A DNA stretch of 64,000 bases from Pseudomonadota bacterium (GCA_018816555.1 JAHIVT010000086.1:1-64000); one strand, 5' to 3'. Shown: positions 10,110 through 19,268, counted from the first letter of the stretch. The notes: generated by a model from the letters alone, not told the origin. Numbers and translations: made by a program.

Positions 10110-11060
10110 TCAATCTGCTGCGATCAAAGCAACAAAATGATCCGGACAGTGATGAACAATCTTGCGGCTGACACTGCCCATGAAAATCTCACTGATGGCA
10201 TTGCGACCGCGCCTGCCCATAAAAACCATGCAGTTGGGCCGTTTGTTGATTTCCTCTTCTATCACTCCGGCCGGATCGCCAAACCTGGCAACCTCGGAGA
10301 TGATATCTGCAGGAACACCGTTGTCCAGGAGCAGCTTCTTGGCATCCGACAAAATCATATCAGATGCTGCTGCCGGAACTTTCCCCTGCTCCACCTCTTC
10401 GCCGAAACGGGCGGCGTCCAGCACATGGACAAGGGTGACCTCCTTGACCACCGCAGAACACCCGCCCAGAAGAAGGGCTGCCTCTGTCACGGCTGCATTG
10501 GAATGGGCCGATCCGTCCACGGCAATAATGCAACGGCCGGCCGGGCATTCTGTTCTCCCTTCGATCTTGCCGACCAGATAAACACTGGCATGAATGTCTC
10601 GGTGCAGAAGCCCGGCGGTCACGCTGCCGACAAGAACCTCCTTGAGCGGCGACAAGACCCTTCTCTCCATGATAATCGTGGAATAGTCGCTGCCGGATAC
10701 CTCAGCAATACGCCCCACCGGATCGCCATCCTCAATGCGGATATCAATGGGCGCCTTGACGCCCTCCTTACGCAGTAGCTGCTCGGCCTCCTGCATCTTC
10801 GGCTCGATCTCCTGCTGGATATGCTGATTCTTCAGGCGTTTGAAAAGATCCGACTCCAGGACAAACTCGGTGCGCACGTCCACATTGGCCATATGGGTGC
10901 TCAGGTATTTGCCCGCCATCACATGCAGCAGGCTCACCTTTTCGATCCGGCTGCCCAGGCCCGCATCAATCATCCCCATCAGCCAGGCGGTCCGCGCAAA
11001 GGTTTCAGGACCTTCCACGGGCAGTAGAAAACTTGATAATATTTTGCTCTTCATATTCAT
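10110..11060 (-). CDS. Universal stress protein, tandem UspA domains
   Basis: Two Usp-like halves; C-terminal half ends VFMGRRGRNAISEIFMGSVSRKIVHHCPDHFVALI (GxxG..GS motif). Confidence 0.9.
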   Translation of the reverse strand: MNMKSKILSSFLLPVEGPETFARTAWLMGMIDAGLGSRIEKVSLLHVMAGKYLSTHMANVDVRTEFVLESDLFKRLKNQHIQQEIEPKMQEAEQLLRKEGVKAPIDIRIEDGDPVGRIAEVSGSDYSTIIMERRVLSPLKEVLVGSVTAGLLHRDIHASVYLVGKIEGRTECPAGRCIIAVDGSAHSNAAVTEAALLLGGCSAVVKEVTLVHVLDAARFGEEVEQGKVPAAASDMILSDAKKLLLDNGVPADIISEVARFGDPAGVIEEEINKRPNCMVFMGRRGRNAISEIFMGSVSRKIVHHCPDHFVALIAAD

Positions 11061-11067
11061 TACTCCT

Positions 11068-12864
11068 TTAATAAAACATCAGCAGCCAGACATTGGCAGC
11101 GGCCACACTGAGAATCATATAGGGGAATGCAACCTTCATGAAGCCGATGAATTTGATCGGATGCCCCGCTGATTCAGCAATACCCAGGGTGACCACGTTG
11201 GCGCTGGCACCAATCATCGTGCCGTTGCCGCCGAAACAGGCACCAAAGGCCAAGGCCCACCAGAGCACATTGGTTTCCGCCGCCCCGGGAATGACCTCGG
11301 TGAGATAGGCAACAACGGGCAGCATGGTGGCGGTAAAGGGGATGTTGTCGACAAAGGCGCTCATGATGGCCGCCACCCAGAGAACCAGACAGATGGAGGT
11401 GGTCAGATTGCCGCCGGACATATTAAGCACGAAGTCCGCGATGATATCAAGCAGGCCGGTTTCCTCCACCGCGCCCACCAGCATAAAGAGAAACATGAAA
11501 AAGAGCAGGGTCGTCCACTCAATGTCCTTTTCGATCAGCTCAAGCAGCTTGATTTTTTTGGTCAGCAGGCCGTAGGTGAACAGCAGCGAGGCGCCGAACA
11601 TGGCGGCGATGCTCACCTCCATGTGCCAGTAACCGTGGGTCAGAAACATGCTGACGACAATGCCCATGATAATGGCGCCCACCGTCAGCAGCATGCTGTC
11701 GGTGATCTTGTACTCTTCCCGCAGCTTGGCAATAAAGGCCGGTACATCATCGATCTTGGCCTTGGCGTAGTCCTTGCCGTAGCCGATCTTGGTATAGAAA
11801 AACAGAATGAACATGGAGACGACAACTACCGGCGTCAGGTTCTTGACAAACTGCATGAAGGTCAGCCCGGCATAGGAGCCGATCATGATATTGGGCGGAT
11901 CGCCGATCAATGTCGCCGTGCCGCCGATATTGGAGGCCAGAATCAGCGGAATAAGCAGTGATATGGGAGAAATACCCAGGGACAGGGCAATCTCGATGGA
12001 CACCGGGGTGAGCAGCAGCATGGTGGTGACGTTATCGAGAAAAGCGGAGGCCACGGCGGTAAAGCTCATGAGAATGAGGGACAGCGCCATGACATTCCCC
12101 CGGGCCAGCTGATAGCATTTATAGGCGCACCACTGAAAGACCCCTGTATGCTTGAGAATGCCGACAATGATCATCATGCCCATGAGCAGCAGGATGACGT
12201 TCATGTCGATGGCCTTGATGGCGCTTTCATAGGAGAGAATATGGTATTCGGGATTGATGGTGCCGAAGGTGTAGCTGATGACCAGCATGATGGACGCCCC
12301 CAGCATGGCGGCAAGCGTCCTGTGCAGCAGCTCAAACGAAATGAGAATATAGGCCAGGACAAACACCGTGGTGGCGATCCAGAAGGCCGGACCTTTAGAG
12401 CGTTTGATGGTGACGTCCGCCTTGGCCATATAGTCATTGCCGGCGCGGGAGATATGGTCCGGGGTGATGATTAAACTGTCTCTGGCATAACTTGGTTTAT
12501 ATGCGGAAATCTTGACTTCCGCACCTTCCAGGCTGCCGGTCGGCACCTCGAACTTGCCCTGAAAGGTGCCGTCCATCTCTGTTTTTATACCACCGGCACC
12601 CGCGCCATGCCCTCCTGGTTTACCCATCTCAAGGGGAGTGCCGTTTACCTCCACTTCAATATCCGCATCGCCGACTCCGACGCCGTGGGGATTGACAATT
12701 TTGCCGAAGACATCCAGCACGGCAACATTTTCATTGCCGCTCACAGCATGCTCAGCTGTTGATGCTGCCGATGGCCGCACCCCCGCAAAGGCGGTCAGCA
12801 GACAAACCGCGGCAAACGTCATAAGAATTCCCGACAGATATCGGGATATTTTCGCAAACCTCAT
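11068..12864 (-). CDS. ArsB/NhaD-type (SLC13/IT superfamily) permease with N-terminal extracytoplasmic Ig-like domain
   Basis: Signal peptide, ~100-aa domain (VLDVFGKIVNPHGVGVGDADIEVEVNGTP...), then multi-TM transporter (ASAFLDNVTTMLLLTPVSIEIA, LILASNIGGTATLIGDPPNIMIGS, ACFGGNGTMIGASANVV). Confidence 0.9.
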   Translation of the reverse strand: MRFAKISRYLSGILMTFAAVCLLTAFAGVRPSAASTAEHAVSGNENVAVLDVFGKIVNPHGVGVGDADIEVEVNGTPLEMGKPGGHGAGAGGIKTEMDGTFQGKFEVPTGSLEGAEVKISAYKPSYARDSLIITPDHISRAGNDYMAKADVTIKRSKGPAFWIATTVFVLAYILISFELLHRTLAAMLGASIMLVISYTFGTINPEYHILSYESAIKAIDMNVILLLMGMMIIVGILKHTGVFQWCAYKCYQLARGNVMALSLILMSFTAVASAFLDNVTTMLLLTPVSIEIALSLGISPISLLIPLILASNIGGTATLIGDPPNIMIGSYAGLTFMQFVKNLTPVVVVSMFILFFYTKIGYGKDYAKAKIDDVPAFIAKLREEYKITDSMLLTVGAIIMGIVVSMFLTHGYWHMEVSIAAMFGASLLFTYGLLTKKIKLLELIEKDIEWTTLLFFMFLFMLVGAVEETGLLDIIADFVLNMSGGNLTTSICLVLWVAAIMSAFVDNIPFTATMLPVVAYLTEVIPGAAETNVLWWALAFGACFGGNGTMIGASANVVTLGIAESAGHPIKFIGFMKVAFPYMILSVAAANVWLLMFY

Positions 12865-12904
12865 AATCTTTCTCCTTTTTCATGTTTCCTGTTTGCCGCG
12901 CATT

Positions 12905-13030
12905 TCATCCTGCAATCCCATGGGAAGTAAGGTCAATCCTGTCGGCACCAGGCGCTCCTGATGCCAAGCTTAAGGCCGGTAGGAACAGAAGTGTGCCTGC
13001 CGTAAAAATGGCTGTAAAAAACCGATTCAC
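12905..13030 (-). CDS. Small secreted peptide or truncated transporter N-terminus (41 aa)
   Basis: GTG start after AAAAGGAG; (M)NRFFTAIFTAGTLLFLPALSLASGAPGADRIDLTSHGIAG*; clear signal peptide, about 40 bp upstream of the 11068..12864 gene. Confidence 0.5.
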   Translation of the reverse strand: MNRFFTAIFTAGTLLFLPALSLASGAPGADRIDLTSHGIAG

Positions 13031-13128
13031 AATTTTCTCCTTTTTTTTTAAGATGCTAACTGCATTTAATGAAGCTCCCTTTGCCTGAATGTTGCGTTGT
13101 TGTTTTTGTTGCTTAATACTCAAACAAG

Positions 13129-13179
13129 CACCTTCAGCCTCGGGGCGGCAGGATTTCTGCCGTCCGGAGTCTGAAGGTG
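13129..13179 (-). terminator. Long hairpin between the DASS transporter and downstream genes
   Basis: CACCTTCAGcCTCgGGgCGGCAG-gattt-CTGCCGtCCGGAGtCTGAAGGTG. Confidence 0.65.
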
Positions 13180-13205
13180 ACTAAATTGCCGTTTTCGTCA
13201 TGTTT

Positions 13206-14702
13206 TTACGAAGCCGCGGGCAGGGTAATGGGCATGCCCATCAACGGCCAGATCACTGCTACCGCCAGGGCAACCACCAGCATCAGGATGATTGAGGCTG
13301 GAACGCCGTAGCCGAAGAACTCGCCCGGGGTAAACTGTTTCGAGTTGTAGGCGATGGCGTTCGGCGCCGCGCCGACCAGCAGCAGAAAAGGCATACCGGC
13401 GGTCACCAGGGAGGCAAACAGGATGACCTCGCCTGCCACGCCCAGGTAAGGGGCGATAACCAGCGCCACCGGCAGCGAGATGGCGATGGCCGCCACGTTC
13501 ATGATAAAGTTGGTCATCACCAAGACAAAGAAGGCGATGCCGAGAACAAAAATGAACCAGTGGGCGTTCTGGAACATGACCAGCCAGTTGACGGCCAGCC
13601 AGCTTGCCGCGCCGGTATCCCACAGGCAGAAGCCGATTGACATGGCGCCGGCAAACAGCAGGATGATGTTCCAGGGAATTTCTTCCAGATCATTAATGGT
13701 CAGAATGTTGACCACGAAAAAGAGGATGGTCGAACAGAGCAGTATGGCGGTCTTGTCCAGCACCTTGAGTGCTGGCACAAAGGAACGCAGGGAGATGATG
13801 ACAATGGCTGCACCGACGATGAGGGCGGCAATGACCTCTTTTCTGGTGACCGGGCCCAGGGCCTTGTGCATGGTTTTCGCTTTCTCTTTCAGGCCCGGAA
13901 TTCTTGCCTTTTCCGGTTTCAAAAAGACCATGAAAAAGCCCCAGAGAATAAAGGTCATCAGCCAGCCGATGGGAAACATATACCAGGTCAGTTCAAAGAA
14001 GCTGATCTCTTTACCCATGATGTCCTTGTAAAAACCAAGGGCCACGGCGCCGCGGGCTGCTCCCAGCAGGGTGACGATGCTGCCGGCGCCGGCCACATAG
14101 GCCATGCCGATGAACAGTCCCTTGCCGAATTTGGTCGGTGTTTCATCCTCGCTGTACATGGCGTAGATGGCCATCAAGAGAGGATACATGGTGGCGGCCA
14201 CCGCGGTATGGGCCATGATGTGGGTCAGCAGCGCGGTGAGCACAAAGCAGCCCAGGTAGATCATGCTGGTTTTTTCACCGACAACGGCCAGCATCTTGTA
14301 GGCGATCCTCTTGGTGAGCCCTGTTTTGGTGAATACCATGCCGATAACAATGGAGCCGAAGATAAAGAGTACCGACGGGTCCATGAAATCCTTAAAGGCC
14401 ACCTTGGCGGGCCGGATCAGGAAAAGCGCCTGCAGCACGCCGATCATCAGACTGGTGACGCCGATGGGTACCACCTCAAAGACCCACCAGGTGCCGGCCA
14501 GACAGAAAACGGCCAGCGCGCCCTTGGCCTCACGGGATAAGGCAAAGCTCTTGCCCAAGGGGTCGATGGCATCCGGCCAGGGCGGGCAGTAATAAACCAC
14601 CACAAACAGGATCACGCCTATGGACATGAACATGAGCCGTTTCCAGTCAAACGGCTCTTTTTTAGTGGGTAAACCCATTTTTTCCGATTTTGCTTGTGTC
14701 AT
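13206..14702 (-). CDS. SLC13/DASS family anion:sodium symporter
   Basis: 498 aa multi-TM protein; WWVFEVVPIGVTSLMIGVLQALFLI, FLLLVGAAPNAIAYNSKQFTPGEFFGYGVPASI. Confidence 0.92.
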   Translation of the reverse strand: MTQAKSEKMGLPTKKEPFDWKRLMFMSIGVILFVVVYYCPPWPDAIDPLGKSFALSREAKGALAVFCLAGTWWVFEVVPIGVTSLMIGVLQALFLIRPAKVAFKDFMDPSVLFIFGSIVIGMVFTKTGLTKRIAYKMLAVVGEKTSMIYLGCFVLTALLTHIMAHTAVAATMYPLLMAIYAMYSEDETPTKFGKGLFIGMAYVAGAGSIVTLLGAARGAVALGFYKDIMGKEISFFELTWYMFPIGWLMTFILWGFFMVFLKPEKARIPGLKEKAKTMHKALGPVTRKEVIAALIVGAAIVIISLRSFVPALKVLDKTAILLCSTILFFVVNILTINDLEEIPWNIILLFAGAMSIGFCLWDTGAASWLAVNWLVMFQNAHWFIFVLGIAFFVLVMTNFIMNVAAIAISLPVALVIAPYLGVAGEVILFASLVTAGMPFLLLVGAAPNAIAYNSKQFTPGEFFGYGVPASIILMLVVALAVAVIWPLMGMPITLPAAS

Positions 14703-14745
14703 TGTTTTCAGTCCTCTCTCTTCTCCTCAATTTGTCATGAAATGT

Positions 14746-15270
14746 CTACAGGTCGCAGTGGCTGCTGATCGCCTTGAATATCTCCTCCATACGGATAACG
14801 CCGACGATTTCTTCATTGGCAACAACCGGCAGATTGTAATCTTTGGCGTTCAGCATGATGAGCAATGCCTGTAAAAGGTGGGTGTCCGCTGAGACTGTAT
14901 GCTCAACCGACGACATGAATTTGCTGATGGGTTTGCTCCACTGCAGGGAGCATTCCTTGAAAAATGAATCCTCCACCAGAAGTGCCAGATTGGGGAAATC
15001 CGCGGTTTTCCCTTCGAATTTGTTTACCTTTGTCGCCTCAACCAGCTGCGGAGCAAGGCCGTGCAGAATGTCCGTCATGGTTATCCTGCCGGTAAGCTGG
15101 TTCTGATCATTGACCACAAGAGCGTCAAAGTACCGGAGCTGGTCTTTTTCTCCGGCAGTAAAAGAGTGGATCACTTTTGCTGCGTCGCGGAGAGTCTTTT
15201 TTTCATTCAGGTGGGGGTAGCGTTCAAGTGGAATGGTGTAGTCTCTTACGACCGGAATGTCTGTTTTCAC
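14746..15270 (-). CDS. Tandem CBS-domain protein
   Basis: GTG start at 15270 after AAGGAGAACAGCT; two CBS-like repeats (FDALVVNDQNQLTGRITMTDILHGL; DYNLPVVANEEIVGVIRMEEIFKAI). Confidence 0.85.
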   Translation of the reverse strand: MKTDIPVVRDYTIPLERYPHLNEKKTLRDAAKVIHSFTAGEKDQLRYFDALVVNDQNQLTGRITMTDILHGLAPQLVEATKVNKFEGKTADFPNLALLVEDSFFKECSLQWSKPISKFMSSVEHTVSADTHLLQALLIMLNAKDYNLPVVANEEIVGVIRMEEIFKAISSHCDL

Positions 15271-15422
15271 AGCTGTTCTCCTTGAAATTGGGAAAATCTT
15301 GTCATTTTGTCTTGCGGTTTTACCCAAGACCGCCCGTTTTTGCGGGAGAAATGAGCGCAATTTTCCTGTGCCGTATTTCTCCTTTTGAAAAAACAGTCAA
15401 TGCCTTCAGGCGAACCTCTAAT

Positions 15423-15448
15423 GCCTAACCTCAATAAGGAGGTTAGGC
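15423..15448 (-). terminator. Hairpin downstream of the response regulator
   Basis: GCCTAACCTC-aataag-GAGGTTAGGC perfect 10-bp stem just after the 15452 stop. Confidence 0.7.
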
Positions 15449-15451
15449 GGG

Positions 15452-15892
15452 TTACCAGCTTTTACTTTTGATGATGTTCTCTACTTCTTCCTGTGATTTC
15501 TTTTCCAGGATCAGCATTCTCTTGTGTTTGGCTTCGCTGATCTTTTCCAGCAGCACTTTCATGTCAACGGGTTTTTCAAGAAAGTCTTCGGCCCCGAGCT
15601 TCATCGCTTCGATGCCGCTTTTCACTGTCCCGTGGCCGGTCAGCATGAGGATCTCAAGGTCCGGCCTTTTCTCCTTGATCCGTCTCAATGTCTCGAGTCC
15701 GTCAATGCCCGGCATGGCGAGGTCGACGATAATCGCATCGAAATTCTGGTTTTCCACCCGGGCCACGGCGTCCTCGCCGCTCAACACGGTGTTTACCTTG
15801 AGGCCGCGGGTTTCAAGTCTCTCGGAAAGCATGTTGCAGAACTCCTCTTCGTCGTCGACTAACAGCACTTTGGCCTGTAGTTTTTCCTCCAT
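15452..15892 (-). CDS. Response regulator, receiver domain
   Basis: KVLLVDDEEEFCNMLSERLETRGLKV...AIIVDLAMPGIDGLETL...MLTGHGTVKSG...FLEKPVDMKVLLEKI. Confidence 0.93.
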   Translation of the reverse strand: MEEKLQAKVLLVDDEEEFCNMLSERLETRGLKVNTVLSGEDAVARVENQNFDAIIVDLAMPGIDGLETLRRIKEKRPDLEILMLTGHGTVKSGIEAMKLGAEDFLEKPVDMKVLLEKISEAKHKRMLILEKKSQEEVENIIKSKSW

Positions 15893-15931
15893 AATCTTCT
15901 CCTGTGGGGTGATTGCAATTCACCTGCGTTT

Positions 15932-17188
15932 TCAACCATATCTTCCGTTGCGGCTGCTTGCGCCGCCTGCGGAAGTCATCTTGCCAGATTCTGCTATTGA
16001 TTTGTATGCCTCATAAATGGTGGCGGACAGCTTGTCAATATCGGTCGGTTTCTGCAGATAGGCAAAGGCGCCGAGATCCATACAGGTTTTTTTGTCGTCT
16101 TCCGTGCCGTGTCCGGTGAGAATAATAACCTTGATATTGGGATGCGTCTTTCTGGTCTGGCGCAGAACTTCGATGCCGTCAATACCCGGCATCTTCAGAT
16201 CAAGCACCATGACATCCGGGTTGTCGTCGTTGAGCAGGTCCAGAGCCTGCTGTCCGTCATAAACCGCATGGGAACCAACATCGCGGCTGATCAGTCGCTC
16301 CGATAAGGTCTGGGCAAACTCTTTTTCATCATCCACCAGCAAAACCTTGGATGGAAGTTCAAACTGCTGTTTGCGGTAAATGGAGGTTTTGTAGTCTGGT
16401 CCTTTTGCCACCTCAACGGCCTTAACCCCGCCAACTGCTGAGGCGATTTCGGCAAGCTCGCTTTCCATTTTGCCGAAATTGAGCACACTTTTATTGACAG
16501 TGAGGCGGACGCTGCCGTTGTCCGCCGCCACTTCGATGTTGTGACCTTTGTTGAGCAGAGCCAGTTCCACCTGGGCCCCGAGAGCCATATCCTTGATAGC
16601 CTGCCGCGAAGCGTCGGTTTTCTGCACAGCGTTTTTGTGCAGATTTTCGAGGATAACCTGCAGGATGTCTTTGGTGGTGGTTTGGTCGGCCGGGATGACA
16701 ATGTCATAAAGGGTGGGGTCCCACGCCTCTTTTTTATAAAGAAAATCGGTCAATTCAAAGGCGCTTGCGTCACTTTTGTGAATCTGGCGCTTCGCTTCTT
16801 TTTCAGCGATCCCGGTGGTTGCGGCTCGCTGGATTCTCTGCTCTTTGTTGCCGGCGACCAGTACCTTGAGGACATGGCTTACCTGGGCAGGAATCAGCAG
16901 GGTAATAAAGCCGTAATAGATGCATCGGTCATTTTCACCCAACTTTTCCGACAGGGAAGATTTGAGAAAGGCAAGATGTTTTTCTTTCTCCAGGGTGAAC
17001 TGGTTGAATACCGACATTTTCGCGTAAAGGGCCTGTTCCAGTTTGTTTTTGTCGACTTTGTACTTTGAGCAGGCATCGGCAATAATGTCTTTGTCGCTGA
17101 CGATTTGAGATCCGGTCAGGGTCGACAGCTCGCTTATGATTTCTGTTTCATTGGTAAAGGTACTGGAAAACAAGGCGATTGCTGGCAT
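15932..17188 (-). CDS. Cytidylate-kinase-like / BON-like / receiver domain fusion protein
   Basis: N-term IALFSSTFTNETEIISELSTLTGSQIVSDKDIIADAC... similar to cytidylate-kinase-like family; middle VELALLNKGHNIEVAADNGSVRLTVNKSV...VGGVKAVEVAKG is BON-like; C-term KVLLVDDEKEFAQTLSERL...MVLDLKMPGIDGIEVL...ILTGHG...LQKP receiver. Confidence 0.8.
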   Translation of the reverse strand: MPAIALFSSTFTNETEIISELSTLTGSQIVSDKDIIADACSKYKVDKNKLEQALYAKMSVFNQFTLEKEKHLAFLKSSLSEKLGENDRCIYYGFITLLIPAQVSHVLKVLVAGNKEQRIQRAATTGIAEKEAKRQIHKSDASAFELTDFLYKKEAWDPTLYDIVIPADQTTTKDILQVILENLHKNAVQKTDASRQAIKDMALGAQVELALLNKGHNIEVAADNGSVRLTVNKSVLNFGKMESELAEIASAVGGVKAVEVAKGPDYKTSIYRKQQFELPSKVLLVDDEKEFAQTLSERLISRDVGSHAVYDGQQALDLLNDDNPDVMVLDLKMPGIDGIEVLRQTRKTHPNIKVIILTGHGTEDDKKTCMDLGAFAYLQKPTDIDKLSATIYEAYKSIAESGKMTSAGGASSRNGRYG

Positions 17189-17256
17189 ATTGCTTCTCCT
17201 TTTGGGAAAATTAAATAGATGTATTACACAGTTAAATTTTCATATCCATAAAAGCA

Positions 17257-17273
17257 TGCAAATGATGTACCGG
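17257..17273 (-). promoter_or_regulatory. Candidate sigma54 -24/-12 promoter upstream of the CK-like/BON/REC operon
   Basis: Minus strand CCGGTACATCATTTGCA: GG-N10-GC spacing conserved; about 70-85 bp upstream of the 17188 start. Confidence 0.4.
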
Positions 17274-17834
17274 TAAGTGATATGTTGTGGTAGTGACGTA
17301 AATACAGTAGGTTATTGTTTTGGGCGCGTCGGGTTGTGTTCTGGTGAAATGGTTCATAATGAAACAAAAAAGAACAGGCGAAGGTGTTTCGGCTAGCTGA
17401 AACGCCTTTCCTTATTGAAACGGAAGGGGGTAGGGGGGTGTGTTTCACAATGTTTAATTGTGGAACCGAGACAGGAGATGGGCAACTGGTGCGGTTGCTG
17501 TATCAACATGATACGTTGCACAAAACGTCTTTTTTTTGATCCTTATCTGCGGGTTCGTATATATTTCTTTTTTCTTTGCCAGAGAATTTTAGCCTATGCA
17601 AGAAAAATCGACAGGATACCAGGCGCTTTGGGTTCGATTTTTTCTTTTTGTGGCAGCTCGCCGCCGAAAAGGTCAAGTTGATACGCAGAAGAATGCCCAT
17701 GTCCAAGCCTGAGCGCGCGTAGATATCTTTTTTTGCCGAAATCCCGGCTTCTTTCTATGCGTGGAAACCACTCGTAAAGTGTCCATCGTGGCGGGATGGA
17801 TTCTTTAACCTCACTGTCACCAAACCGCTATGTG

Positions 17835-17863
17835 TTGACAATGGATACACGCTGGCGTATATT
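17835..17863 (+). promoter_or_regulatory. Sigma70-type promoter of the toxin-antitoxin operon
   Basis: TTGACA-N17-TATATT, overlapping inverted repeats (GTGTTGACAATGGATACAC; GTATATTTTTTGCATAC) that could be the autorepression operator. Confidence 0.65.
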
Positions 17864-17890
17864 TTTTGCATACACAAGTGAGGTGTCATT

Positions 17891-18169
17891 ATGCAACATA
17901 CGGAAACTCGTGAGGCTTTGATTAATATTCGTGCTTTACGTGCGCAGAGGGATCTAATTGACAAGGCTGCGGCAGTGAGAAACAAAACCCGCTCGGACTT
18001 CATGCTTGAAGCTGCTTGCCAAGAGGCGGAAAATGTTTTGCTGGATCGTCGATTATTTCATCTCAAAGATGAAGAGTATGAGGCTTTTGAAGCGGTACTG
18101 AAAACTCCTGTTGGCGACAGTCCCGCCCTTCGTAAGCTGTTGGCCCAGAAACCTCCATGGGAAAGCTAA
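17891..18169 (+). CDS. tacA: DUF1778/TacA-type ribbon-helix-helix antitoxin
   Basis: 92 aa; INIRALRAQRDLIDKAAAVRNKTRSDFMLEAACQEAENVLLDRRLFHL is characteristic of TacA/DUF1778; overlaps a GNAT gene. Confidence 0.92.
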   Translation: MQHTETREALINIRALRAQRDLIDKAAAVRNKTRSDFMLEAACQEAENVLLDRRLFHLKDEEYEAFEAVLKTPVGDSPALRKLLAQKPPWES

Positions 18170-18663
18170 CATCGCCGGCACAAATCAATATGGTGCATAT
18201 TACTGACAATTTTAATTGCGGAGTTTCCTCTCTTGACCAATGGCTCCGCAGGCAGGCCTTGAAGAATGAGGCGTCAGGTGCTTCCCGGACTTTTGTTGTT
18301 TGCTTTGGAAAAGAGGTTGCCTGCTACTACGCTTTGGCCACCGGAAGTGTTTTGCGACAGCAGACCCCGGGAAAAATCAAACGTAAAATGCCTGAGCCTA
18401 TTCCAGTAATGGTGCTTGGCCGTCTGGCTGTTGATCGTAAATGGCAGGGATCAGGCCTTGGCAGCAGTTTGTTGCGAGATGCATTGTTACGAACCTATAA
18501 TGTTTCCACGCTAGCGGGTATTCGGGCTCTGCTGGTCCATGCGTTATCAGAAAATGCCAAAGCATTTTACCTTCGGCATGGCTTCTTGCAATCCCCCATA
18601 GATCCAATGACGCTGATGCTGAATTTGCAGGATGTGCAGCATTGTCTTGAAAAAGCAGAATAA
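18157..18663 (+). CDS. tacT: GNAT acetyltransferase toxin (TacT/AtaT-like)
   Basis: 168 aa; GVSSLDQWLRRQALKNEASGASRTFVV, PIPVMVLGRLAVDRKWQGSGLGSSLLRDALLRT acetyl-CoA loop. Confidence 0.93.
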   Translation: MGKLTSPAQINMVHITDNFNCGVSSLDQWLRRQALKNEASGASRTFVVCFGKEVACYYALATGSVLRQQTPGKIKRKMPEPIPVMVLGRLAVDRKWQGSGLGSSLLRDALLRTYNVSTLAGIRALLVHALSENAKAFYLRHGFLQSPIDPMTLMLNLQDVQHCLEKAE

Positions 18664-18764
18664 CCTTTTCCGATAAAAACTTCTCAGTTCGAGCTGTTTT
18701 CCTGTCAACTCCTTTCCAATCTACACCATAACACCGGCGAAGAGGTTTTTTCTGCCCGGAAGAA

Positions 18765-18867
18765 TCAGGAAGTCTTAAATTTCTTATTTCTATTTCAATG
18801 AATTAGATTGCCGATGCTAATCTTTGCCGATATTAACTATTAATAGGTGCGACAATTTGCCATCTTT
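18765..18867 (+). repeat. ~103-bp element (copy A) homologous to complement(50420..50524)
   Basis: Shared TCTTAAATT...TTCAATGNATTAGATTNCCNATNCTAATCT...ATAG(GT/CC)GCGACAATTTGCCAT(CT/AT)TT; both copies keep AGATT-N9-AATCT. Confidence 0.65.
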
Positions 18868-18908
18868 ACTTTCATTAAATCATATTGGAATAATTTTTTA
18901 GGATGAAA

Positions 18909-18985
18909 TACAGATAAAGCCAAACTCACTGTAAGGTGAGGACGGAAAGCCACGGAGCTTTCAAGCGAGCCGGGTTGCCTGATTT
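18909..18985 (+). promoter_or_regulatory. Cyclic-di-GMP-I (GEMM-I) riboswitch aptamer
   Basis: ACAGATAAAGCCAAACTCACTGTAAGGTGAGGACGGAAAGCCACGGAGCTTTCAAGCGAGCCGGGTTGCCTGAT: GEMM-I hallmarks (GGACG(C/G)AAAGCC core, tetraloop-receptor-like GGGTTGCC). Confidence 0.9.
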
Positions 18986-19006
18986 GTAAGGGTAGCTCGG
19001 CTTTTC
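18968..19006 (+). terminator. Riboswitch expression-platform hairpin overlapping the aptamer 3' strand
   Basis: AGCCGGGTTGCC (18968-18979) pairs over 12 bp including G-U with GGTAGCTCGGCT (18991-19002), then a short T run. Confidence 0.7.
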
Positions 19007-19268
19007 TATTTCCAAGAGAAAAAACAAATATTTTATTCCTTAGATGGAATTATCGTTGGGAAACCAACTTGTAGGTGCAATTGACGAAAAAAAAACAGAG
19101 TGACCTCGAGTCTTCGTGGCACTGGGATAGTCAGGCCATATAGTGGGTTCAGGGGACGTCCATAAAATTATGAATTTCCATGTATGTCTAAGCTTTTATC
19201 GTGATTTAAGGACATCCCTATTGCCCAAGATTAACGGCTTGCAAGAGCCAAATGATAAGGAGGGACAA

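Noticed and set aside
17224-17448. 74-aa minus-strand ORF in the CK-BON-REC upstream region
   Set aside because: No start signals or composition typical of coding; overlaps the candidate promoter.
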